Made by a program: the position numbers and the translations under genes. Shown here one piece after another: positions 53,858 to 61,992 of a DNA stretch of 64,000 nt. Each line of letters starts with the position of its first letter. The stretch's first letter is position 1. The notes beneath the pieces were generated by a model, which worked only from the letters and a program-made list of their open reading frames with translations, did no database searches and was not told the origin of the DNA. The stretch spans positions 1 through 64,000 of the forward strand of contig JBFXDD010000019.1 of assembly GCA_050181465.1 (NCBI GenBank), written 5' to 3'. This DNA is from JACRLW01 sp050181465 (lineage in GTDB: Bacteria > Planctomycetota > UBA1135 > UBA2386).

Positions 53858-55078
53858 TCACCGCGCCTCGCTGCGCACCACGCGACCGATGTCGGTCATC
53901 GCGGCACGGACCGCGTCATAGTCGGGGTGCTTCAGCCGAAACCAAGTGTTGGTGAGCCAACCCTTGTCGAGTCCCTTGGTGGCCTCACCCGGCGGTGGAA
54001 CATTGGCGTCGTAGATCCACGAACCGTAGCGGGATCTCACGACGTCGAGTCCGTGATGTTGCACGAAGCGGCCGTCCCGATCGGGTCGCACCTGCACCGA
54101 GCCGACCGCGTAGCGTCGCGACGGCGCGCGCTCCGAGGGTCGGCCGAGCACGGTGAGTGCCCACTCGCGATAGACGTCGAACTCGTTGCCGACCGCGTAC
54201 ATGTCCCAGATCATCTCGCCGGCTGGGCGGGCGCCGATCTCGGAGAACTTCAGACCCTTGGGACCGAAGAACCACTCCATGTGCGTCGCGGCACGCCGAA
54301 GCCCCAGCAGCTCGATCACGCGATGTGCCATGGCGCGCAGCTCTCTGTAGCCGTCTTGCTCGATGCGGTTGGTCACCGCGATCTGCGGCGCGATCTTGCG
54401 ATCGCCGAGCGCTTCGAGACACGTCGGGTAGTAGTGCGCGGCGAAGTCCACTCGCACACCGTGATCGTCGATGAGGGTGTCGAAGAAGCCCTCGTGTCCT
54501 TCGACGAACTCCTCGACCACGATGCGCCGCTGTGGACTCGGCGCGAGCTGGGTGATCGCCGCCTGCAGTGCGCCTTCATCGCGCGCCAGAAACGTCTGCA
54601 GCGTTCCATAGCCCGCGATCGGCTTGAGGATGACCGGCAAGCCCTCGCGGGCGACGAACGCGCGCACGTCATCGGCACTCGCCGCCGCCGCAGACTGCGC
54701 GCACGCGACTCCGCGCTCGCGCAGGAACTCCTTCATCCGCGCCTTGTCGCGACAGAGGCGCGCCGTCTCGATGCTGAGTCCGCCGAGCCCCAAGTGCGCG
54801 CGGAGAACCGCGGCGGGTTCGACGAGCGGCTCATCGATCGTCTCGACCAGGCCGATCGGGACTTCGCGGTGCAACTCTTCTGCGGCAGCGCGAAGTTTCT
54901 CGACGTCGAGAATCTCAGGACAACTGCGGTAGTCGGCCAACCATCGCGAGAGCGCGGGAGCGAGTCGTTCGCGGGGCGCCGGCCCGATTCCGGACACTCT
55001 CACGCCGAGCTCGGCGAGTGCCCGCACGAACCCGTGGTTGTAGACGTGAGTGTCGGGAGCAAGGAACAGGACGTGCAT
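53858..55078 (-). CDS. ATP-grasp ligase of unknown substrate
   Basis: A 406-aa cytoplasmic enzyme. A Rossmann-like pre-domain (MHVLFLAPDTHVYNHGFVRAL) precedes the ATP-grasp fold: DKARMKEFLRERGVACAQS, the lysine in PVILKPIAGYGTLQTF, the hinge IVVEEFVEGHEGFFDTLI, and the metal-binding FSEIGARPAGEM. ATP-grasp enzymes join a carboxylate to an amine or thiol. It is divergent from an ornithine aminotransferase gene, so an amino acid-derived substrate is a guess from context. Confidence 0.83.
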   Translation of the reverse strand: MHVLFLAPDTHVYNHGFVRALAELGVRVSGIGPAPRERLAPALSRWLADYRSCPEILDVEKLRAAAEELHREVPIGLVETIDEPLVEPAAVLRAHLGLGGLSIETARLCRDKARMKEFLRERGVACAQSAAAASADDVRAFVAREGLPVILKPIAGYGTLQTFLARDEGALQAAITQLAPSPQRRIVVEEFVEGHEGFFDTLIDDHGVRVDFAAHYYPTCLEALGDRKIAPQIAVTNRIEQDGYRELRAMAHRVIELLGLRRAATHMEWFFGPKGLKFSEIGARPAGEMIWDMYAVGNEFDVYREWALTVLGRPSERAPSRRYAVGSVQVRPDRDGRFVQHHGLDVVRSRYGSWIYDANVPPPGEATKGLDKGWLTNTWFRLKHPDYDAVRAAMTDIGRVVRSEAR

Positions 55079-55279
55079 CGTCTCGCGGCGCGCATCATGC
55101 CGAGTCCCGGCTCCGATGGAACCGTTCGGTCGGACCGCGGCCCGTTCGCCCGCCGCCTACAGCACCGCTCGATCGGCGGCTCTTCCGCCACGCGATCGCC
55201 GGCCGATATAGGATCCATGTTCGAGATCGGCTCCCGCGACGAACTGCGTGACGCCGGCCGTAACCGGAAGCCTCCCGCC

Positions 55280-56488
55280 ATGCGCCCAGCCCAGGACCAC
55301 CTGCTCGACCTCGAAGAGCAGTTCGCCGCCCACAACTACCACCCGCTCGACGTGGTCATCACGCGCGCGGAAGGGCCATGGGTGGAGGACGTCGACGGCC
55401 GTCGCTACCTCGATTGCCTGTCGGCCTACTCCGCGGTCAACCAAGGTCACAACCATCCTCGGATCGTGGCGGCGCTCATCGAACAGAGCCGACGACTGGC
55501 GCTCACGAGCCGCGCGTTCCACAACGATCGCTTCGGCCCGTGCTGCGAGAAGATGAGCCGACTCTTCGGCTTCGACCGCGTGCTGATGATGAACACCGGT
55601 GCCGAGGCGGTGGAGACCGCGATCAAGGCGGCACGTCGATGGGGCTACGAGAAGAAGGGCGTCGCGCAGGATCGCGCGAAGATCCTGGTCTTCGAAGAGA
55701 ACTTCCACGGCCGCACCACGACGATCGTCGGCTTCTCGAGCGATCCCGCCGCGAAGCGCGACTTCGGCCCCTTCGCGCCCGGCTTCGTGCGCGTGCCCTT
55801 CGATGATCTCGCCGCCGCGAAGGCCGCGTTCGACGAGGAGATCGTCGCCGTGCTCGTCGAACCGATCCAAGGGGAAGCCGGTGTGATCGTGCCGCGCGAC
55901 GAGTTCCTCCCGGGTCTCCGTCGCCTGTGCGATGAGCACAATGCACTGCTCATCTGCGACGAGATCCAGTCCGGGCTCGGCCGCGCCGGCGCCTTGCTCG
56001 CGCACGAGCGCTTCGGAGTCCGAGCCGACGGCGTCACGATCGGTAAGGCGCTCTCCGGCGGCCTCTACCCGGTCTCGGCCTTCCTCGCGAGCGAAGACGT
56101 GATGGCGGTGTTCACGCCCGGCTCACACGGTTCGACCTACGGCGGCAATCCGCTCGCGTGTGCGGTCGCCGAGGCGGCACTCGACGTCCTGGTCGACGAG
56201 GACCTGGTCGCCCGCTCCGACGAGCTGGGAGCTTGGATGCTCGACGAACTGCGCCGACTGCCCAGCCCGCTGATCGAAGAGATCCGCGGGGTCGGCCTCT
56301 GGTTCGGCATTCAGCTCGTGAGCGGCGCCGGCCCCGCGCGCGACTATTGCGACAAGTTGCGCGCGCGCGGAATCCTCTGCAAGGACACTCACGGGCACAC
56401 GATTCGTCTCGCCCCACCGCTCATCACGAAGAAGAGCGATCTCGAGTGGGCGGTCGCGGAGATCGGTGCCGTGCTCGCCGGCGCGTGA
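55280..56488 (+). CDS. rocD: Ornithine aminotransferase
   Basis: A 402-aa PLP enzyme moving the delta-amino group of ornithine to 2-oxoglutarate in arginine/proline metabolism. ATG 55280 (MRPAQDHLLDLEEQFAAHNYHPLDVV) matches the family; an ATG at 55217 is an alternative. Motifs: NTGAEAVETAIKAARRWGY, FHGRTTTIVGFSSD, the PLP lysine in IGKALSGGLYPVSAF, GSTYGGNPLACAVA and GVGLWFGIQL. The pattern DGVTIGKALSGGLYP with AHNYHPLDVV favours ornithine over acetylornithine as substrate. Confidence 0.9.
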   Translation: MRPAQDHLLDLEEQFAAHNYHPLDVVITRAEGPWVEDVDGRRYLDCLSAYSAVNQGHNHPRIVAALIEQSRRLALTSRAFHNDRFGPCCEKMSRLFGFDRVLMMNTGAEAVETAIKAARRWGYEKKGVAQDRAKILVFEENFHGRTTTIVGFSSDPAAKRDFGPFAPGFVRVPFDDLAAAKAAFDEEIVAVLVEPIQGEAGVIVPRDEFLPGLRRLCDEHNALLICDEIQSGLGRAGALLAHERFGVRADGVTIGKALSGGLYPVSAFLASEDVMAVFTPGSHGSTYGGNPLACAVAEAALDVLVDEDLVARSDELGAWMLDELRRLPSPLIEEIRGVGLWFGIQLVSGAGPARDYCDKLRARGILCKDTHGHTIRLAPPLITKKSDLEWAVAEIGAVLAGA

Positions 56489-56726
56489 GCCGCCGACGAG
56501 CGACGGACTTCGGCGCTCAGGCATCGGTGGTCGAGCCGCCGCGGAGGCAGCGGATGCAGCAATTCGGTCGGCCGTGATCCCGAGCCGACCGGCAGCCTCG
56601 AGCACCGGCCCTGAAAAAAGTCGACCGCTCGCGTCACGCCCGGCGGGCGTCGGTGATGTCCTCGGCGAGCGGCGCCAGGCTGGCACCGCCGGCTTCCTCC
56701 TGACCTCATCCCTCCCGACTTCGCCG

Positions 56727-57686
56727 ATGTCCCGCACCGTCCTTCCCTTGCTTCTCTGCCTCGCCGGTCCGCTGGCTCACGCCGCCGCACAGGTGCAAGT
56801 CCCCATCAACCCCCGCGCCACCTATCTCGGCATCGCGAACGACGCGAGTGCGGTTCCCGCACCGGCGATCCCGTTGACAGCGCTCGGTCTCAGTGCCGGC
56901 GACTGGGTCCGCATCGAGACCGTCGGGGCCTTCAGTGCCAACGGCAGCTCGGACACGAGCCGAAATCTGGTCTGCGTGTTCAGCAGCACGGCGCAGTTGC
57001 TGACGCCGGTCACCGGCTTGGTCGAACGCGTGCCGGGTGCGGTCCCGATCGTGCACGGCGCGCCGTGGCGCACCAACAACACCCAGAGCAGCAACCGCCC
57101 GACCGACATTTCCCAGGACTTCGTCGTCGCCCGTACCGGCTGGAGCAACGGCGCGACGGTGCAGGTGCCCACGGGTGCGGTCTTCGTCTTCCTGTCCGTG
57201 TTCGGCAACAACTCGACGAACCACTTCAGCACCCACAGCGACCCCAACGGTGACTACTTCGCAGTCTTCACCCCGACCTCGCCCGCGGTTCTGCAGGGCA
57301 CGGCCGAACACTGCGAACTCCGCACCGGCGTGAACGGCACGCCGACCGCCACGCCCGAGGTCAAGCCGGCGTCGCCGTTCGGAACGGTCTCGGTCGAGTG
57401 CGCGCAACGCTTTGGCGCCTCCACAGGCGACGCCTTCCTCATCGCCGTCAACGTCCACCAGACCGGTGGTTCGCCGCCCGTCGGCCCGCTGCCCGACATG
57501 CACGTGGGCAACAACCTCCTGGTGGTGCAGACCGGCGTGATGACGTCGGCACCCGGACAGTGGAGTCTATTCGTGCCGCCGGGCTACGCCGGCAACACCT
57601 TGGTCGTGCAGGGGTTCTTCGTCACGCCCACGGCCCGCAACGGTCTGCTCTCCGCGTCGAACGCGCACCGCATCGAACTGCAGTGA
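56727..57686 (+). CDS. Secreted beta-rich protein with shared C-terminal module
   Basis: A 319-aa exported protein (signal TVLPLLLCLAGPLAHAAAQ, ATG 56727). Residues 25-210 resemble lectin LecA/PA-IL-like sandwiches (GLSAGDWVRIETVGAFSANG, VPTGAVFVFLSVFGNNSTNHF), which may bind carbohydrates; this is tentative. The C-terminal segment SAPGQWSLFVPPGYAGNTLV followed by SASNAHRIEL is like the C-terminal modules of the proteins at 181 and 16027. The 238 bp before it hold no clear gene. Confidence 0.75.
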   Translation: MSRTVLPLLLCLAGPLAHAAAQVQVPINPRATYLGIANDASAVPAPAIPLTALGLSAGDWVRIETVGAFSANGSSDTSRNLVCVFSSTAQLLTPVTGLVERVPGAVPIVHGAPWRTNNTQSSNRPTDISQDFVVARTGWSNGATVQVPTGAVFVFLSVFGNNSTNHFSTHSDPNGDYFAVFTPTSPAVLQGTAEHCELRTGVNGTPTATPEVKPASPFGTVSVECAQRFGASTGDAFLIAVNVHQTGGSPPVGPLPDMHVGNNLLVVQTGVMTSAPGQWSLFVPPGYAGNTLVVQGFFVTPTARNGLLSASNAHRIELQ

Positions 57687-57712
57687 GACCGGGCGAGGCC
57701 GTCCGGTCGACC

Positions 57713-58321
57713 TCAGGGCGCGGCCCGTTCGTCGAGCAGCACCATCAGTCGCGCCATCGCGCGGTGCAGCAACGCGCGCACGGCCTCTTCACTGCGCCCC
57801 ATTTGCGCGGCGATCGCAGCGCGCGATTGCCCGGCGAGGTGAGCCAGCGTCAGCACCTCGCGTTGATCCTCCGGCAACTGCCCGATCGCCGTCTCGAGTC
57901 GCTCCACCTCCTCGGCAAGCAGTGCGCGCCGACTAGGACTGGAATACCGCGCATACACGGCACCGAGCTCACCGAGCCCAGAGGCGTCCAGAGCGATCTC
58001 GCGGCGGACGTCCCGCTTCTGCTGCAACATGTCGCGCGCACGGTTGGCGATCTTGCGGCGAGCCGTCGCGAACAGCCACGCCTGGAATCCGTTGTCGTCC
58101 GGATGGCGGAATGCATCTTTGTGAGACAGCAGCTCGCGACACACCGACTGCACGAGGTCCGAAGACGATTCTCTAGCTCGCAACTCGGGCCCCATGTGAC
58201 AACGAACGTAGGCCCGCACCGCCGGCAGATGGCGCTCGAGCAGTTGCGCCAGCGCATCTTGGTCACCCTCGGCAGCACGGCGCGCGAGGAATACGGAATC
58301 GTGCGTCACGGGCATCACCAT
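57713..58321 (-). CDS. ECF sigma factor of the kinase-linked type
   Basis: A 202-aa sigma factor. Region 2 has LLERHLPAVRAYVRCHMGPELRARESSSDLVQSVCREL (quoted in parts elsewhere) and region 4 the helix-turn-helix LPEDQREVLTLAHLAGQSRA followed by MGRSEEAVRALLHRAMARL. The R-E-S-S-x-D-(L/V)-V-Q-S-V-C-R-E-L signature recurs in the sigma factor at 61365. Such planctomycete ECF factors are encoded next to Ser/Thr kinases and are thought to be controlled by them. ATG 58321 or 58315. Its start lies 99 bp from the divergent kinase start. Confidence 0.88.
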   Translation of the reverse strand: MVMPVTHDSVFLARRAAEGDQDALAQLLERHLPAVRAYVRCHMGPELRARESSSDLVQSVCRELLSHKDAFRHPDDNGFQAWLFATARRKIANRARDMLQQKRDVRREIALDASGLGELGAVYARYSSPSRRALLAEEVERLETAIGQLPEDQREVLTLAHLAGQSRAAIAAQMGRSEEAVRALLHRAMARLMVLLDERAAP

Positions 58322-58420
58322 GCGGAGGATATCACACTCGACTTGCCGCGAACGGCCGGCAAGGTCCGCCCGCGGCGACAACAGGCTGCTAACCTTTCCT
58401 GGCCGTCGAAACCCTGAGCG

Positions 58421-61327
58421 ATGTCCGAAATCGATCCGCCGGTGATCCCGGTCGACTATGAGGAGCTGCTGGTGCTGGCGATCGACCTACTCGAGCGCGG
58501 CGACCGCGGCGCCGTCGAGCGCCTGCTCCTCGCCAATCCGTCGCTCGCGGCCCGCGTGCGCTTCCACTTGTCGCGACTCCACGAACTCGGCTTCACGGCC
58601 AGCGCGACCGAAGTCGAAGCATCGCTGCCCGAGTCGATCGGGGAGTTCCGGATCCTTCGGCGCCTCGGCAGCGGCGGCATGGGCGTCGTGTACCTGGCGC
58701 GACAACCTTCGCTGGGTCGTGACGTCGCGCTGAAACTGGTCCGCCTCGACCACATCCACGTTCCGGGCGTGCGCGAACGATTCCGCCGCGAGGTTGCCGC
58801 AATCGCGAGACTGCAACATCCGGGCATCGTGCCGGTCTATGACGCCGGTGAAGACAACGGCGTGCCGTGGCTGGCGATGGAACCGGTGCTCGGGGCGTCG
58901 CTCGATGCCGTGGTTCGCCAACTCGCGAGTCGGGACCCGACATCCTTGCACGGCAGCGACCTGTGGCAGGCGTTGGTAAGGGCGCTACCGCCAGGCACGC
59001 CGACGCCGGCAGAGCCGCCGCTCGTGGAGCCGTTCCGCGCGACTTGGCCGATGGCGTGTCTCTTCCTGGTGCGCTCGGTCGCGCTGGCACTGCAGCACGC
59101 ACACGAACGTGGTGTGCTGCACCGCGATCTGAAGCCCAACAACATCATGCTGACGCTCGAGGGTCGCGCACTGCTGCTGGACTTCGGTCTGGCGGTGGCC
59201 GCAGGGGATGCGCGATTGACTCACTCCGGCAGTCAACTCGGCACCTTGGCCTACATGCCGCCCGAGCAGATGCGAGGCGACATCGATGCGATCGACGCGC
59301 GCAGCGATGTCTACGCGCTTGCGATCACCGCGTGGGAACTGTTGACCCTGCAGTTGCCGTTCCCAGCCGGATCTGAAGCCACGATTCGCGAGAGCGTGCT
59401 CTCCGGTCGTCTGCCGTCGCTGCGCGACCGCAATCGAGCGGTGTCGCGCGAGATGGAGATCGTCTTGCGAAAGGCGTGCGACATCGATCCCGCGCGACGC
59501 TATCCCGACGCCGCGTCGTTCGCGGAGGATCTCGGCAATCTGATCGCTCTTCGACCGATCCGCGCCGCATCGCCGAGCGCATGGTTGTCGATTCGTCGGT
59601 GGGCGCAACGTCATCCGGCGCGAGCGACCGCGATCGCCGCCGGCACGCTGCTGTTCCTCGTCGCACCGACCGGCTTCCTGCTGCAAGCCCACGCCGCCAA
59701 CCGCGAGATCCGCGCAGCACTGGATGCGGCGAACGATCAGCGACGGCTGGCCGACACGCAGCGCGATCTCGCTCGCGAGGCGGTCGACAGCCTGCTGGCG
59801 CGCGTTGCCAACGAACACCTGTTCGACGTGCCGAAGATGCAACGCGTGCGGCGGGATCTGCTCGATCGCGCCAAGTCGTTCTACGAACGTTTCCTTGCGG
59901 CCGCCCCGGGCGACCCAGCGCAGCTCGAGCAGACCACCCGCGCGACGCTGCAGATGGTCTTCGTGGAGGGCAGCCTCGGTCAGTTGGAGCAGGCTTCGGC
60001 GACCGCGGATCGCGCCGTCGAACTGGCCGTCCAACTTCGTGGAGTTCGCCCCGGCGATGTGGCGATCGAACTTCTCCTCGTCGATGCACTGCTCAGTCGG
60101 GGCCGGATACGGATCCAGGAGATTCGGCTGGAGGACGCGGAAGCGGATCTGGCGCAGGCGGCTCGCTTGGCCGAGGCCGTTCTGTCGCAAAGTCCGACGG
60201 AACCGCTGGCGGTCGTGCATCTGCTCGGCATCGAGCGCGGCATTGCCCTGGTGATGCGATCTCTGAACCGTCCCGACGACTACGCCGCCGCATTGCATCG
60301 CCTTGCCGAACTATGGAATCGCAGCGGCGAGCACACCCGCGGTCACGACTACCGTGAGGTGGCACTCGACCACGTGTTGTCCGCCGGCTTCGACGAGACG
60401 CGATTCTTGATGGACGAAGGCCGCGGGGCGGAAGCGCTGGCGGCCTGCGAGCGAGCGACGGCCGTCGCTGCGGCAACGGCCGACGAGAAGTTGCCGGTCA
60501 GCGCGCAGCTCGCCGTCGCCAGCCTGTCGGTGCTGCGGGCGCAGCTCGGCGCCGACGGCGAGCGGGGCGATGACGATCTCGCGGAACGCCGCATGCTCGA
60601 TTGTCTGCATCGCACAGAAGCGATCCTCGAAGACCATCCCGAGCTCTATCAGGCTCTACTCCTGCGCGGGAACATGGAGAACGCGCTGGGGATGCTGATC
60701 TCGAGTCGATCTGGTCGCGAAGCGGAAGCGGCAAAGTGGTTCGATCGCTCGCTGCTCACCCTGCGGGCGATCGTTGCCGCGGATCCCAGCGTGCCGGCCA
60801 ATCGAGCCAACCTGGCAGCCACGCTCGTCAACGTCGGCTCGCAACACAAGGACGCCGGGAACTTCGCGAAGGCACTCGAGCTCTTCGTCGAGGCCGAGCA
60901 GCTGGCGAAGGAATGCGTCGCACTTGCACCCCACAGCGCTCGATGGCAGGAGTATCAATACAACGCGACTTGGTTCGTCGGTCAGACATGTGGCGATCTG
61001 CGCGACCATGTCGGACAGGTCGATGCAGCCCGACGACTCGCCGAGCTTCGCCCAACGGACGGCAAGACTCACCGCATCGCCGCGGAGCTCATGGTGGCTG
61101 CGACGATTGCGCTCGCCGACGACGACCGAATCCCGGTCAGCGAACTCGAACCGCGCTGCGATGCACTCCTTCGCGAGGCGCTCCGTCGGCTCCAAGCCGC
61201 CGCCGAGTGCGGCTACGACGACGTCGCCCGGCTGCGCAACGGCGACAGGCTCGCACCCCTTCGTGATCTGCCGGGCTACGCCGCGGTGCTGGAACGCGTG
61301 GAGGCGAACGCACGGAACAGTCGGTGA
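58421..61327 (+). CDS. Serine/threonine protein kinase with membrane segment and TPR-like region
   Basis: A 968-aa Hanks-type kinase. Kinase domain about residues 75-345: glycine loop GSGGMG at 83-88, ATP-binding Lys105, HRDLKPNN, DFGLA and GTLAYMPPEQ are intact, with a long insert before the catalytic loop. A membrane segment follows near residues 392-412 (AIAAGTLLFLVAPTGFLLQA), and about 550 residues of helical TPR-like sequence lie outside (AVELAVQLRGVRPGDVAIEL, YAAALHRLAELWNRSGEHT). The first 70 residues are helical. Divergent from an ECF sigma factor gene, its probable target. Confidence 0.9.
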   Translation: MSEIDPPVIPVDYEELLVLAIDLLERGDRGAVERLLLANPSLAARVRFHLSRLHELGFTASATEVEASLPESIGEFRILRRLGSGGMGVVYLARQPSLGRDVALKLVRLDHIHVPGVRERFRREVAAIARLQHPGIVPVYDAGEDNGVPWLAMEPVLGASLDAVVRQLASRDPTSLHGSDLWQALVRALPPGTPTPAEPPLVEPFRATWPMACLFLVRSVALALQHAHERGVLHRDLKPNNIMLTLEGRALLLDFGLAVAAGDARLTHSGSQLGTLAYMPPEQMRGDIDAIDARSDVYALAITAWELLTLQLPFPAGSEATIRESVLSGRLPSLRDRNRAVSREMEIVLRKACDIDPARRYPDAASFAEDLGNLIALRPIRAASPSAWLSIRRWAQRHPARATAIAAGTLLFLVAPTGFLLQAHAANREIRAALDAANDQRRLADTQRDLAREAVDSLLARVANEHLFDVPKMQRVRRDLLDRAKSFYERFLAAAPGDPAQLEQTTRATLQMVFVEGSLGQLEQASATADRAVELAVQLRGVRPGDVAIELLLVDALLSRGRIRIQEIRLEDAEADLAQAARLAEAVLSQSPTEPLAVVHLLGIERGIALVMRSLNRPDDYAAALHRLAELWNRSGEHTRGHDYREVALDHVLSAGFDETRFLMDEGRGAEALAACERATAVAAATADEKLPVSAQLAVASLSVLRAQLGADGERGDDDLAERRMLDCLHRTEAILEDHPELYQALLLRGNMENALGMLISSRSGREAEAAKWFDRSLLTLRAIVAADPSVPANRANLAATLVNVGSQHKDAGNFAKALELFVEAEQLAKECVALAPHSARWQEYQYNATWFVGQTCGDLRDHVGQVDAARRLAELRPTDGKTHRIAAELMVAATIALADDDRIPVSELEPRCDALLREALRRLQAAAECGYDDVARLRNGDRLAPLRDLPGYAAVLERVEANARNSR

Positions 61328-61364
61328 GCCGCAGACGTGACTCCTTCGAGCACCGCGCGGCGAC

Positions 61365-61958
61365 TCAGATGAGTTCGACTCCGCGCAACCGTAGCTCACG
61401 GGCAAGTTCGAGCAGCGCGCGCCCGAGGAGCTGCCGGACGGCCGCCTCCGTGCGGCCCATCGACTCGGCGATCACTGAATGCGGCAATTTCACGACGCGT
61501 GCCATGGTGATGACCTCACGATGATCTTCACTGAGCGCGGCCAAAGCGGACTCCAGGGCGACAGCGGTCTCCGCGCCGATCGCATCAACGCTTGGTGTGA
61601 TCAGGCTCGCAGCGGCCTGGACATCCCACTCCGTCGGCGGCCCGGTCTCACGGCGAACGTCGCGCTTCTGGAATTGGTGGAACCGGTGCTTCTCCCGGAG
61701 CTTGTTCAACGCAGAGGTGAAGAGCCAGGCTCGAAAGCGCTCCTCGCCGCGATGCTCGAACTTGACGTTCTCGGCGAGCAACTCCCGACAGACAGACTGG
61801 ACGACATCCATACTGGATTCGCGGGCCTGGAGCTTCGGACCGGACCGCAGTCGAACGAACGCATGAAGCTGCGGAAGATAACGGACCAAGAGTTCCCCGA
61901 GCGCTTCGGAGTCACCGCTTCGCGCGCGCTCGTAGAGTTGCGCATCCGATGGGTCCAT
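61365..61958 (-). CDS. ECF sigma factor of the kinase-linked type, second copy
   Basis: A 197-aa sigma factor paralogous to the one at 57713: region 2 has GPKLQARESSMDVVQSVCRE and WLFTSALNKLREKHRF, region 4 LSEDHREVITMARVVKLPHS with MGRTEAAVRQLLGRALLEL. ATG 61958 gives MDPSDAQLYERARSGD. It follows a kinase gene by 34 bp on the same strand, so here sigma and kinase are probably one transcript. Confidence 0.88.
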   Translation of the reverse strand: MDPSDAQLYERARSGDSEALGELLVRYLPQLHAFVRLRSGPKLQARESSMDVVQSVCRELLAENVKFEHRGEERFRAWLFTSALNKLREKHRFHQFQKRDVRRETGPPTEWDVQAAASLITPSVDAIGAETAVALESALAALSEDHREVITMARVVKLPHSVIAESMGRTEAAVRQLLGRALLELARELRLRGVELI

Positions 61959-61992
61959 CGCTACGAGCGTAGCACGTACTCGATGCACCGGA

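Noticed and set aside
56600..56660. A6 run next to a GC-rich inverted repeat as a terminator for the minus strand
   Set aside because: The hairpin lies about 15 bases from the run and there is no minus-strand gene ending there.
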